Shown here one piece after another: positions 52,163-61,549 of a stretch of 64,000 bases of DNA (its first letter is position 1; the number at the start of each line of letters is the position of its first letter). Origin of the DNA: Pseudomonadota bacterium (lineage in GTDB: Bacteria > Pseudomonadota > Gammaproteobacteria > Burkholderiales > Gallionellaceae). The DNA lies in assembly GCA_021848465.1 (NCBI GenBank), contig JAJZUP010000001.1, positions 310,001 to 374,000 on the forward strand, in the 5' to 3' direction. The notes below the pieces were generated by a model. It searched no databases and was not told the origin of the DNA. It was given only the letters and a program-made list of their open reading frames with translations. The translations under genes and the position numbers were made by a program.

Positions 52163-55069
52163 TCATTTCTTGTTTCCTTTACCTGCAAACCAGGCTTGCC
52201 AGCCCATCTTGCGTTTTTCCATGCCGGGTGCCGGTTGCATCGTGTCAAATTGCGGGAAGCTTTGTTCCGGCTCGCCAGCTTCAGCCGGGTAAATGCGCAC
52301 GCGCACATCGTACCAGGCGGCCTGGCCGGTGATCGGGTCGGAGTTCGAGTAGCGCTTGCCGTTTGTGTCGGCGCGCAGCTCTTCCGAGATCAGGTGGTTC
52401 AGCAGGAAACCCTGCTGGGCCTCGTTGGCATCGCCGGTCAGGTTCCAGGCGCCGGAAGCCTTGCCGATCGCATTCCAGGTCCATACCGTGCCGGGCTCGA
52501 CCGCCTCGGAATAACGGCACAGGCAGCGTACCTTGCCCCACTGCGATTCCACCCACATCCAGCCGCCGTCGGCGATGCCGGCTTCGTCGGCCGTCTTCGC
52601 GTTCACGTACAGGTAGTTGTAGGTATGGATCTGGCGCAGCCAGGCATTCTGGGAATCCCACGAGTGGTACATCGCCATCGGGCGCTGGGTGAGCGCGTTC
52701 AGCGGATATTCCTTCAGGTCGCTCTGCTCATCTTCAAGTGGTGCGTACCAGAACGGCAGCGGGTCGAAATAGGTGGCGACCCGTTCGCGCAGGTTGTCCG
52801 GCGGCTGCTTGCCGGGACGTTTGCCCTCGGCTGCCAGGCGGAAGGCTTGCAGCAATTCTGAATACATGTGGATCACGATCGGGTCGTTGTCGCGACGCAT
52901 GCCGGCATGTTGCGCCCACTCCAGGTATTCCTTGTTCCAGTTGCGCATGTACTGCATCGACGGCGCAAGGTGGTAGTGGTGATAGCAGCCGTTCTTTTCG
53001 TACATTTCCCACTGTTTCGGGTTCGGTTCGCCGCGCATCGCGTTTTCGCCGTTCTTGCCGCGCCAACCGGTCAGGAAGCCGATGCCCGAGCCGGGCGCCG
53101 TCTCATAGTTGACTACGAAGTCCGGGTAGCTCTTGAATTTGCGTGCGCCCTCAGCGGTAGTGAAGGCCGGGAATTTCAGGCGGCTGGCCAGTTCGATCAG
53201 CACTTCCTGGAACGGCTTGCACTCGCCGGTGGGCGGCAAGACCGGGATACGCACCGAGTCCACCGGGCCATCGTATTCCGAGATCGGGCGGTCCAGCATC
53301 GACATACAGTCGTGGCGCTCCAGGTAAGTCGTATCCGGCAGCACCAAGTCGGCAAAGGCCGTGGTTTCCGACTGGAATGCATCGCACACCACAATGAACG
53401 GAATCTTGTATTCGCCGTCCGTATTCTTGTCGGTCAGCATCTTGCGCACTTCCGAGGTGTTCATGCTGGAGTTCCAGGCCATGTTGGCCATGAACAGCAG
53501 CAGCGTGTCGATCGGGTAGGGGTCGCCGCGCCAGGCATTGGTGATCACGTTATGCATCAAGCCGTGTGCCGAAAGTGGGTGCTCCCACGAGAAGCCCTTG
53601 TCGATACGCACCGGTTGTCCGGTGGCATCCACAAACAAGTCGTCCGGCGTTTCCGGCCAGCCGAGCGGGGCGCCGCCCAATGGTGTATTGGGTTGCACCG
53701 CTTCAGGGCCTTTCGATGGCCGCGCATTCGGCGGGATTGCGCGCGGGTAGGGCGCCTTGTGGCGGAAACCGCCCGGACGGTCGATGGTGCCGAGCAACGA
53801 CATCAGCACAGCGAGCGAGCGGATGGTCTGGAAGCCGTTCGAGTGCGCGGCCAAGCCGCGCATCGCATGGAACGCCACCGGGTTGCCGGTGACGCTTTCA
53901 TGTTCTTCGCCCCAGAAGTCGGTCCAGGGAATCGGCAGTTCAATCTTGTAGTCGCGCGCCGTGATGCCCATTTCGTGGGCAATGCGCTTGATCGTGTCAG
54001 CCGGGATGCCGGTAATGTCTGCAGCCCATTCCGGCGTGCACTCGGCCACGCGCTCTTTCAGCAACTGGAAGGCCGGCTTGACCGGTGTGCCGTCCGGCAT
54101 CGTGAAGCTGCCGAACAGGCAGGGGTCGGCGTCCTTGGTGTGGTCGGCCACCGCCTTGTTGCTGTGGCGATCCCACCAGTAGAAATTGTGCGGGCGCAGC
54201 GGGTTGATGACATCGCCTTCCGGGTTGCGCACGAACATGCCGAAGTCCTTGCTGTTCGTATCCTGGTTTACCAGTTGTCCGGAATTGGTAAAGCGGGTCA
54301 GGAAGTCGCGGTCGTACAGGCCCAGCGCGATGATTTCGCGGATGATGGCCATCAGCAGCGCGCCATCGGTGCCCGGCTTGATCGGAATCCATTCGTCGGC
54401 AATCGCGGCGTAGCCGCTGCGCACCGGGTTGATCGCCACGAAGCGGCCGCCGTTGCGCTTGAATTCGCCGATCTGGCTCTTCAGCGGATTGGAGTGGTGA
54501 TCCTCCGCCGTGCCGATCATGTAGAACACCTTGGCACGCTCCAGGTCGGGGCCGCCGAATTCCCAGAACGACCCGCCGATGGTGTAGATCATGCCGGCGG
54601 CCATGTTGACTGAGCAGAAACCGCCGTGTGCCGCATAGTTGGGCGTGCCGAACTGGCGTGCGAACAAACCGGTCAGCGCTTGCATCTGGTCGCGGCCGGT
54701 GAATAGCGCGAATTTCTTCGGGTCGGTTGCGCGCAGGTGGCCCAGGCGCTTTTCCAGGATGTCGAAAGTTTCTTCCCAGGAAATCGCTTCAAATTCATTC
54801 GCGCCGCGCTCGGTGCCGGGTTTGCGGCGCAACGGCTTGGTCAGGCGCGCCGGCGAATATTGCTTCATGATGCCGGAACCGCCCTTGGCGCAAATCACGC
54901 CTTTGTTCAGCGGGTGGTCGGGATTGCCCTCGATATAGCGCACCTCGCCGTTGCGCAGGTGTACCTTGATGCCGCAGCGGCATGCGCACATGTAGCAGGT
55001 GGTATTGCGCGTCTCGGTAGACGCATCGGGCACTGGGGATGAGATCGGGTCGTGTATGGGTGCAGACAT
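52163..55069 (-). CDS. soeA: SoeA, molybdopterin catalytic subunit of sulfite:quinone oxidoreductase
   Basis: A 968-residue DMSO-reductase-family molybdoenzyme oxidising sulfite to sulfate. The N-terminal cluster motif is TCYMCACRCGIKVHLRNG and the later CAKGGSG. There is no Tat signal, so it is cytoplasmic. It needs the bis-guanine-dinucleotide cofactor made by the mob genes in this window. ATG at 55069 is used; a TTG two codons upstream is possible. Paired inverted heptamers lie about 102 and 127 bases upstream. A closely related polysulfide reductase function is possible, but the dsr context favours Soe. Confidence 0.92.
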   Translation of the reverse strand: MSAPIHDPISSPVPDASTETRNTTCYMCACRCGIKVHLRNGEVRYIEGNPDHPLNKGVICAKGGSGIMKQYSPARLTKPLRRKPGTERGANEFEAISWEETFDILEKRLGHLRATDPKKFALFTGRDQMQALTGLFARQFGTPNYAAHGGFCSVNMAAGMIYTIGGSFWEFGGPDLERAKVFYMIGTAEDHHSNPLKSQIGEFKRNGGRFVAINPVRSGYAAIADEWIPIKPGTDGALLMAIIREIIALGLYDRDFLTRFTNSGQLVNQDTNSKDFGMFVRNPEGDVINPLRPHNFYWWDRHSNKAVADHTKDADPCLFGSFTMPDGTPVKPAFQLLKERVAECTPEWAADITGIPADTIKRIAHEMGITARDYKIELPIPWTDFWGEEHESVTGNPVAFHAMRGLAAHSNGFQTIRSLAVLMSLLGTIDRPGGFRHKAPYPRAIPPNARPSKGPEAVQPNTPLGGAPLGWPETPDDLFVDATGQPVRIDKGFSWEHPLSAHGLMHNVITNAWRGDPYPIDTLLLFMANMAWNSSMNTSEVRKMLTDKNTDGEYKIPFIVVCDAFQSETTAFADLVLPDTTYLERHDCMSMLDRPISEYDGPVDSVRIPVLPPTGECKPFQEVLIELASRLKFPAFTTAEGARKFKSYPDFVVNYETAPGSGIGFLTGWRGKNGENAMRGEPNPKQWEMYEKNGCYHHYHLAPSMQYMRNWNKEYLEWAQHAGMRRDNDPIVIHMYSELLQAFRLAAEGKRPGKQPPDNLRERVATYFDPLPFWYAPLEDEQSDLKEYPLNALTQRPMAMYHSWDSQNAWLRQIHTYNYLYVNAKTADEAGIADGGWMWVESQWGKVRCLCRYSEAVEPGTVWTWNAIGKASGAWNLTGDANEAQQGFLLNHLISEELRADTNGKRYSNSDPITGQAAWYDVRVRIYPAEAGEPEQSFPQFDTMQPAPGMEKRKMGWQAWFAGKGNKK

Positions 55070-55163
55070 ATTCAATTATTCTGGTGTGGACGTGCCGCGC
55101 AAATCGATTGGGCGACCCCTTATTAGTCTTACTATTAAGCGGAATCTTCGGTCACAGTGTCTA

Positions 55164-55204
55164 TACCCACATCGGGTGGGGATGCACATAACCCTGATGG
55201 GGGA
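55164..55204. promoter_or_regulatory. Paired 7-2-7 inverted heptamers between soeA and the kinase gene
   Basis: Site one TACCCAC-AT-CGGGTGG (55164-55179). Site two TAACCCT-GA-TGGGGGA (55189-55204). Centres are 25 bases apart. The region is divergent, so the sites could control soeABC and also the two-component genes themselves. Confidence 0.6.
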
Positions 55205-55295
55205 GAACGGCAAGGACGTTCCCGATTTTTGACAAGCTTGTTGATATTTGGGCGATTTCCCCTTAGGCTGCACAGAATTGTCGGACCGGGCAGCA

Positions 55296-56534
55296 ATGTT
55301 GATGCAAAGAATTATCCCTGTTTCTGAACTTTCCCATCGTGGGTTTTCCTGGGTGCGTGAGCCGGAGTTTACGCCTCCCGGCAAAGCGGGCGGCATGGAT
55401 GCCTGCCTGGCGCAAGAGCTTGCGCCGCCGCGCGCCGGTGAATTGCGCACGTTGCTGGAAAGCATACTGGAAAGCATTATCGGCACCGTGAATGCGACGG
55501 CCGGGGTGGTGCGCCTGCTGTCGCCTGACGGGCAGACGCTGGAAATCATCGGGTCGGTCGGCTTGTCCGCCGAGCTGCAGGAAGAGGCCGAGAATTTTGT
55601 CGAGCTGGATTGCGAAGTAAATGACAAGGCCACGTTTGGCCATGTCATTCATGCTTCCGACATCAGTTCGTGCGATGCACGCCAGAATTGCCGTTATGCC
55701 AGCTGCCGCTTCCTGTCGCTGGTGGCGTGTCCGCTGGAGATCGCAAGCATGCCGGAGACTCCGCTTGGCATCCTGACGATCTATTTCGATGTGCCGCGCG
55801 ATGCCGCCGGCCGAGCGATGAATACGATTGCCGCGTTTGCCGAAGTGATGGCGGCCACCATCGAGCACACCCGCATCAACCGCGAGGTGTGGCGTAGCGA
55901 GCGCCTGGCCGCGCGCCAGGAAATTGCGAACGAAATCCACGATTCGCTGGCGCAGACACTGACTTATGCGCGCATGCGCGTCAGCCTGTTGCAAGAAGCG
56001 GTGCGCAGCGACAACGATGAATTGGCCATGCAATGCGCGCGCGACCTGGATGAAGCGCTGGAGATCGGGCAGAAAAGCATGCGCGAGCTGATTCGCGATT
56101 TTCGCTGCGAAATCAACAAGGGTGGCCTGCTTCCGGCCCTGAGTGACATCACCGCCGAATTTCGCTCGCGCAATGACATCGTGCTGGAATACCACAACCG
56201 GCTGGTTGATTTCGACCTGCCTCTGGAATACGAAATCCAGGTATTCCACATTGTGCGCGAGGCATTGACCAATATCGCGCGGCACTCCGGCGCCACCCAT
56301 GCGCGCCTGTTTGTCGACGAAAGTTATGGTTATTATGTGTTCACGATAGAAGACAATGGCATCGGGGCCAGCACTTTTACCCCGGTGGAAGGACATTACG
56401 GCGTGATGATCATGCGCGAGCGCGCCCACCGCATTGGCGGCAAGATAAAAGTAGAAAGCGCATCAGGGTTGGGGACGCAGGTACAGCTATTCTTTCCGGT
56501 ACCTGCGCCGGATTGGAGGAAGACAAATGAGTGA
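55296..56534 (+). CDS. Soluble GAF-domain sensor kinase, NarX-like C-terminus
   Basis: A kinase of about 412 residues. There are no membrane segments. A GAF domain (about 50-195) contains four closely spaced Cys (SSCDARQNCRYASCRFLSLVAC), which could bind a metal or cluster or act as thiol switch. The HisKA_3 H-box is NEIHDSLAQTLTYARMR, and the ATPase has DNGIGAS. ATG at 55296 is my choice; a TTG at 55248 is possible. It overlaps the response-regulator gene by 8 bases. I infer a sulfur or redox sensor because it sits opposite soeA. Confidence 0.88.
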   Translation: MLMQRIIPVSELSHRGFSWVREPEFTPPGKAGGMDACLAQELAPPRAGELRTLLESILESIIGTVNATAGVVRLLSPDGQTLEIIGSVGLSAELQEEAENFVELDCEVNDKATFGHVIHASDISSCDARQNCRYASCRFLSLVACPLEIASMPETPLGILTIYFDVPRDAAGRAMNTIAAFAEVMAATIEHTRINREVWRSERLAARQEIANEIHDSLAQTLTYARMRVSLLQEAVRSDNDELAMQCARDLDEALEIGQKSMRELIRDFRCEINKGGLLPALSDITAEFRSRNDIVLEYHNRLVDFDLPLEYEIQVFHIVREALTNIARHSGATHARLFVDESYGYYVFTIEDNGIGASTFTPVEGHYGVMIMRERAHRIGGKIKVESASGLGTQVQLFFPVPAPDWRKTNE

Positions 56535-57198
56535 CAAATTGAAAGTCGTGCTGGTCGATGACCAGGGGCTGTGCCGGCGCGGCCTGTGCGAACTGCTGTC
56601 CAATTGTTACGACTTTAGCGTGCTCGGCACTACCGGCAGCGTGGACGAGTTGCGCAAATTGCTGGACCAGAAGCCGGACCTGATGATTGTCGATTTGCGC
56701 ATGAAGCCGCTGGACGGCATTTCGCTGTTGCAACTGCTGCGCAGCGAAGGCTACACCACTCCGGCCGTGATGCTGACCATGAGCGATTCCGAAACCGACC
56801 TGACCAATGCCATCCGCGCCGGCGTGCGCGGTTATCTGCTGAAAGACATGGCACCGGACGATGTAGTGGATGCCATTCGCCGCGTGGCGGCCGGCGAACT
56901 GGTCGTAGCGCCGACCATGACCATGAAGATGATCGACATGCTGCGCGGCGAGCAAGTCGAGCAGGAGCCGAAAAATTCGCTGAAACTGCTGACCGACCGC
57001 GAGCGTGAAATCCTGCAACTGCTGGCGCGCGGCGAAAGCAACAAGGCCATCGCACAGTCGCTGAACATCAGCTACGACACCGTGAAGCAGCACGTGCGCC
57101 ACATCCTGAACAAGCTCAACCTCTCCTCGCGAGTGAAAGCGGCCGTGCTGTTCGCCAAGGAACAAGGCGGTCACGAAGAGGATTTGCCGCGCTGTTAA
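56527..57198 (+). CDS. NarL/FixJ-family response regulator
   Basis: A 223-residue regulator. The receiver domain has VLVDDQG and the phospho-acceptor in MIVDLRMKPLDG. The LuxR-type helix-turn-helix is LTDREREILQLLARGESNKAIAQSL and following, and its recognition helix DTVKQHVRHILNKL keeps the Lys that contacts DNA in NarL. NarL binds 7-2-7 inverted heptamers; pairs of such sites occur in front of dsrA, tusA, soeA and sqr. I infer that this protein binds them. Partner of the kinase upstream. Confidence 0.93.
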   Translation: MSDKLKVVLVDDQGLCRRGLCELLSNCYDFSVLGTTGSVDELRKLLDQKPDLMIVDLRMKPLDGISLLQLLRSEGYTTPAVMLTMSDSETDLTNAIRAGVRGYLLKDMAPDDVVDAIRRVAAGELVVAPTMTMKMIDMLRGEQVEQEPKNSLKLLTDREREILQLLARGESNKAIAQSLNISYDTVKQHVRHILNKLNLSSRVKAAVLFAKEQGGHEEDLPRC

Positions 57199-57216
57199 TC
57201 ACCTCGCATACCGCCC

Positions 57217-57258
57217 TCCCCCAATAGGGTTATATGCATCACCACCCGATATAGCTAT
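57217..57258. promoter_or_regulatory. Paired heptamer-type sites upstream of sqr
   Basis: Site one TCCCCCA-AT-AGGGTTA (57217-57232). Site two CACCCGA-TA-TAGCTAT (57243-57258) is weak. Centres are 26 bases apart. They lie about 168 and 194 bases before the sqr start and directly after the response-regulator gene. Confidence 0.45.
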
Positions 57259-57418
57259 AGACCTTGGCGCGATGTTTGCGCCTAATATCATCACTTGGCG
57301 TTGCAGGCATCCTGCGAAGTACGCGCCAGTATTAGCAAAAACTGAAAAACCATTATCCGGCCTGCCGGCAGCGATTTACCGGACAGGTATAACCAATTAA
57401 AACCAGGAAGGGGAAAGC

Positions 57419-58690
57419 ATGGCACATATCGTAATCATGGGAGCGGGTGTCGGTGGTATGCCGGCAGCTTACGAAATGCGTGAGAAGCTGGACAAGAAGC
57501 ACAAAGTCACAGTGGTATCCAACAGCGAGAATTTTCATTTTGTGCCATCCAATCCCTGGGTCGCAGTGAAATGGCGCGATCGTCACGACATCGAGTTTCC
57601 GGTGCGCAGCTACCTTGAGCGTAAGGGCATCGAGTTCGTTTCCACCGGCGTCAAGCGCGTCCATCCCGAGCAGAACAAGCTGGAGCTGAACGACGGCAAG
57701 TTCATGGATTACGACTACCTCGTGATCGCCACCGGTCCGAAGCTGGCTTTTGAGGAAGTCGAAGGTCTCGGCCCGCATGGCGGCCATACCCAGTCGATTT
57801 GCCACGTGGACCACGCGATGAAATCGCACGCCGAGTGGGAGCATTTCTGCAAAAACCCCGGCCCTATCGTAGTGGGCGCGGTGCAGGGCGCCTCCTGCTT
57901 CGGCCCGGCCTATGAATATGCCTTCATCATGGATACCGACCTGCGTCGCCGCAAGATCCGCAGCAAGGTGCCGATGACGTTCGTCACCTCCGAGCCCTAC
58001 ATCGGCCACCTCGGCCTCGGCGGCGTCGGCGACTCCAAGGGCATCCTGGAATCGGCCATGCGCGACAAGCACATCAAGTGGATTTGCAACGCCAAGGTCA
58101 CCAAGATCGAGAACGGCAAAATGTTCGTCACCGAGCACGACGAGATGGGCCAGGAAAAGAAACAGCATGAGCTGCCCTATAACTACAGCATGATGCTGCC
58201 CGCCTTCAAGGGCATCGACGCGGTATTCGGCATCGAAGGCCTGGTGCAGGCACGCGGCTTTGTCGTGGTGGACAAACACCAGCGCAATACCAAGTACAAG
58301 AACATCTTCGCTGTCGGCGTGTGCGTGGCGATTCCCCCGGTCGAGCCGACCCCGGTTCCGGTGGGCACGCCCAAGACCGGCTACATGATCGAGTCCATGG
58401 TCACCGCCACCGTGTACAACATCAATGCCGACCTGACCGGCCAGCCGGCCGACCACGAAGCCACCTGGAACGCCGTATGTCTGGCCGACTTCGGCAACAG
58501 CGGTGTCGCGTTCGTAGCAATCCCGCAGATTCCGCCGCGCAACGTGAACTGGTTCTCCGAAGGCAAGTGGGTGCACCTCGCCAAGGTGGCGTTCGAGAAA
58601 TACTTCATCCGCAAGATGAAGAAAGGCACCTCGGAGCCGTTCTACGAAGGCAGCATCATGAAGATGCTGGGCATCGAAAAACTCAAATAA
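57419..58690 (+). CDS. sqr: Sulfide:quinone oxidoreductase, type I
   Basis: FAD enzyme oxidising sulfide to polysulfur and reducing quinone. The FAD motif is IVIMGAGVGGMPAAYEM. The three catalytic Cys of type I enzymes are present: Cys128 (SICHVDHA), Cys160 (GASCFGPAYEY) and Cys354 (NAVCLADFG). The C-terminus has an amphipathic helix (VHLAKVAFEKYFIRKMKKG) suited to membrane association. 423 residues. AAGGGG lies before the ATG. It has its own terminator. Confidence 0.93.
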   Translation: MAHIVIMGAGVGGMPAAYEMREKLDKKHKVTVVSNSENFHFVPSNPWVAVKWRDRHDIEFPVRSYLERKGIEFVSTGVKRVHPEQNKLELNDGKFMDYDYLVIATGPKLAFEEVEGLGPHGGHTQSICHVDHAMKSHAEWEHFCKNPGPIVVGAVQGASCFGPAYEYAFIMDTDLRRRKIRSKVPMTFVTSEPYIGHLGLGGVGDSKGILESAMRDKHIKWICNAKVTKIENGKMFVTEHDEMGQEKKQHELPYNYSMMLPAFKGIDAVFGIEGLVQARGFVVVDKHQRNTKYKNIFAVGVCVAIPPVEPTPVPVGTPKTGYMIESMVTATVYNINADLTGQPADHEATWNAVCLADFGNSGVAFVAIPQIPPRNVNWFSEGKWVHLAKVAFEKYFIRKMKKGTSEPFYEGSIMKMLGIEKLK

Positions 58691-58707
58691 CAACCCTGTA
58701 GTACTCG

Positions 58708-58740
58708 GCCCCCGTCTCGCAAGAGCGGGGGCTTTTGTTT
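58708..58740 (+). terminator. Intrinsic terminator after sqr
   Basis: Stem GCCCCCG (58708-58714) with CGGGGGC (58726-58732), extended by CTC/GAG inside with a T bulge and a GCAA loop, then TTTTGTTTT. Confidence 0.92.
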
Positions 58741-58800
58741 TGCTGGTATGGATATTGCAGGTGTGAGGGCTCCTTCATTCAACAACGACAAGGTGCACTC

Positions 58801-59358
58801 ATGCTATTCGATACATACGACCAAAAAGGCCTGCTGTTCAACATGAACTTCAAGGAAGCGGAAGGCAATTACGCCGGTTACCGCGGCGACCTCGTGCTGG
58901 AGCTTGGCGAAGTGGGCGATGCGCTCGGCCACCGCAAGCCGCCGGTTTCCACCATCAAGAACACCGTCGTGCTGGCCGAAGGCGACAAGATCAAGCTCTA
59001 CGTCGGCAGCCTCGACGACCTCGCCTTGCTGCCCAAGATATTCGACTACTACAAGGCCGACTTTGCGCCGGATGTGAAGATCATCCTGTTTGTGGTCAAC
59101 ATCAGCAAGCCGCTGGTAATCGATGTGGACGGCACTGCTGTTTCCGCTATCTCCTTGCAGGAAGGTCTGATCTGGAACGAACTGATCGACCTCGCCGCCC
59201 TCGACAAAGGCGACTTCAAGGGCCAGTCCGCTACCGGCAAGATCGTGACCGTGTACAAAGCCCTGTCCGACTACAAGCCCAAGGGCGACAAGGTGAGCCT
59301 CTCCGAAGCGCTGAGCCGCACCGTGACGGCAACCCGCTCCGGCCGCGGCCCGGTCTGA
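58801..59358 (+). CDS. Conserved protein of unknown function after sqr
   Basis: A 185-residue cytoplasmic protein. No signal peptide, membrane segment or known motif. It is alpha/beta in character (VLAEGDKIKLYVGSLDDLALLPKIFDYYKADF, VKIILFVVNISKPLVIDVDG). AAGGTG lies six bases before the ATG. It follows the sqr terminator by 60 bases. Function unknown. Confidence 0.65.
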   Translation: MLFDTYDQKGLLFNMNFKEAEGNYAGYRGDLVLELGEVGDALGHRKPPVSTIKNTVVLAEGDKIKLYVGSLDDLALLPKIFDYYKADFAPDVKIILFVVNISKPLVIDVDGTAVSAISLQEGLIWNELIDLAALDKGDFKGQSATGKIVTVYKALSDYKPKGDKVSLSEALSRTVTATRSGRGPV

Positions 59359-59377
59359 TTGCCCGCAGCAGCGCCCT

Positions 59378-59516
59378 GTAGGAGCGCCATGTGGGAGCGA
59401 CTTTAGCCGCGAAAGATGTTTTGATTTGAAAATCTTCGCGGCTGTAACCAGCCACTTGCACAGTTTTATCGTGCTTAGTGGAGTGGCTAGTAGTTTCATC
59501 AAAGCCGCTCCCACGG
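59378..59516. repeat. Decayed REP-like repeat cluster
   Basis: Contains GTAGGAGCG, then GTGGGAGCGACTTTAGCCGC (from 59391), a complementary stretch TTCGCGGCTG (about 59435), and a right end AAAGCCGCTCCCAC (about 59500-59514). These match the REP motif at 23876-23945 with more mismatches. Confidence 0.7.
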
Positions 59517-59579
59517 TATATCTGAGATCAGGCGATTTCTCGTTTAGCGTTTTTGTCGCATTCGCAACAAATGGAATAA

Positions 59580-60125
<546 letters not shown>

Positions 60126-60127
60126 CC

Positions 60128-60466
60128 ATGCGGCGCTCAACTCTCACCCACCGGCTGCACGCCAAAAAACGCCACCAGGCCATGATCGTCGGCGTGGTCG
60201 GCTACACCGCCGAAACCTGGGCGCAAGTCAAAGCCACTGCCACCGATCCGCAGTGTTTTGAAAACAGCTTCGAGCAGTGGCACAAAGCCGCCGTTGCGGC
60301 GCGGCGCGAGTTCCTGCGTTCCGGCGTAAAGGCAATCGAATACCAGATCGACCCGGCCATCTTCGCGGCCTGGTGCGCGCAGCACCAGCAGGAAAACAAT
60401 GCCACGGCGCGCGCCGAATTCGTATCGGAAAAATTAGGCGAGGCTTACGGGCAGAGCGGTAGCTGA
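60128..60466 (+). CDS. Small helical protein of unknown function
   Basis: A 112-residue protein starting two bases after the flavodoxin stop, so probably cotranscribed. It is helical and charged (FEQWHKAAVAARREFLRSG, QQENNATARAEFVSEKLG), with no signal peptide. Single Cys residues occur at about 42 and 80. I do not recognise it. It might be a flavodoxin-linked partner. Confidence 0.6.
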   Translation: MRRSTLTHRLHAKKRHQAMIVGVVGYTAETWAQVKATATDPQCFENSFEQWHKAAVAARREFLRSGVKAIEYQIDPAIFAAWCAQHQQENNATARAEFVSEKLGEAYGQSGS

Positions 60467-60512
60467 AGCGATTGCTCTGGTCTTGGCAGGGTGAGACGTT
60501 AGCGGTGTTTGG

Positions 60513-61082
60513 TTATTTCCAGCGGTAGCCCACGCTCATGCGCATGTCGGCCATGTTCACGTCGGCGTCGGTGTATTTGATCTTGGCGGAATCCAGTTGC
60601 ACCATGAAAAACCAGTTGCGGTCGGTCGGCTCCCAGCCGGCCACCAGGCCATAACCCAGCCCGTTGCCATACGTGCTCACCGACGTGGTCGTGTTGTTCG
60701 TCGTGCTCGAGCTGGTCAGCACCTCCGAATAACTGCCGATGTGCGCCCCGGTGAAAATATTGTCCGACCAGTAGCGGAACTGGAAGCCGAACATATCGTG
60801 GCTGATATGCGTAGCCGACTTGATCGCGCCGTTCGACGCCTCGCTGGAAAACATCAGCATCGGGTTGATCGAGATTTTTTCCGAAACCGGAATCTGGAAA
60901 TCGAGACCGTAATTCAGCCCGGTGCCCTGATAGGAAGCCGAAGTCCCGTTCGTCATCGAAGCCGTCATCGTGCTGCTGGCCAGCCCGACATCCACGCCGA
61001 TGCCTCCCTGCGGTGCAGCGTAGGCAAAGGCCGGGCAGGCGACAGCGAGCAGCGTGGCAAAAAGTTTCGGAGTGGTTTTCAT
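60513..61082 (-). CDS. Exported outer-membrane beta-barrel-like protein
   Basis: A 189-residue exported protein. The signal peptide ends near FAYAAPQ. The mature part alternates polar and hydrophobic residues as in an eight-stranded barrel (GIGVDVGLASSTMTASM, FGFQFRYW, MRMSVGYRWK at the end). Similar proteins are OmpW/OmpA-like, but the family is not certain. The start at 61082 begins the signal peptide. Confidence 0.7.
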   Translation of the reverse strand: MKTTPKLFATLLAVACPAFAYAAPQGGIGVDVGLASSTMTASMTNGTSASYQGTGLNYGLDFQIPVSEKISINPMLMFSSEASNGAIKSATHISHDMFGFQFRYWSDNIFTGAHIGSYSEVLTSSSTTNNTTTSVSTYGNGLGYGLVAGWEPTDRNWFFMVQLDSAKIKYTDADVNMADMRMSVGYRWK

Positions 61083-61122
61083 GATCTGCGTCCTTTCAAA
61101 GTGGCGGTGAGGCGGCACCAGT

Positions 61123-61404
61123 TTACTTGCACTGGATCAGCATCGTCGTGGTCGTATCCGCCTTGATCTCCAGCGCGCCCAGGTTGCCCACCTTGGTCTG
61201 GTCGTCGTAGCTGTTCGCATTGCGCTCCAGGTTGGTATAACCGTTCGGGCACAGCTCGGCGGCCTTCTCCGTGCATTTCTGTTTCACCGCATTGCCACAC
61301 TGCACCTGATAAGCCGTGGCCCCGTTCGGGCCTTTCATTTCCTTGACATTGGCGCAGGCCGCCAACGCGATGACCGCCAATCCCAATACGATTTTCTGCA
61401 TCAT
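61123..61404 (-). CDS. Small lipoprotein
   Basis: A 93-residue protein with a clear lipobox (VIALAAC, Cys at about 17). The mature part has four further Cys (QCGNAVKQKCTEKAAELCP and a terminal QCK), so two disulfides are likely. GGGAGG lies before the ATG pair at 61404/61401. Function unknown. The upstream region is duplicated at 62154-62219. Confidence 0.75.
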   Translation of the reverse strand: MMQKIVLGLAVIALAACANVKEMKGPNGATAYQVQCGNAVKQKCTEKAAELCPNGYTNLERNANSYDDQTKVGNLGALEIKADTTTTMLIQCK

Positions 61405-61410
61405 GCTGCC

Positions 61411-61477
61411 TCCCGATGAGTTGCTTGTCGATGTGGCGGCTACTCTACAAGGTTCATTCGGGGGCGGCAATATGCGG
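61411..61477. repeat. Left direct repeat flanking brnTA
   Basis: A 67-base segment, TCCCGAT then GTTGCTTGTCGATGTGGCGG and onward to TATGCGG, that recurs in the same direction at 62154-62219 with about six differences. It contains the start region of the small lipoprotein gene. Confidence 0.85.
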
Positions 61478-61549
61478 TATAGGTCAGACAATTTTTCAAC
61501 TGTGCCGGAGCTTCTGAAATGCACGAACCCGTGCGCAGTATTGGTGTGC

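Noticed and set aside
52868-54613. Long plus-strand open frame opposite soeA
   Set aside because: Low-complexity Arg/Val/Ala/His composition and complete overlap with the well-supported soeA gene mark it as a shadow.
52163-55069. SoeA as a periplasmic polysulfide or DMSO reductase
   Set aside because: There is no Tat signal peptide and the operon lies with sulfur-oxidation genes, which favours the cytoplasmic sulfite-oxidising type.
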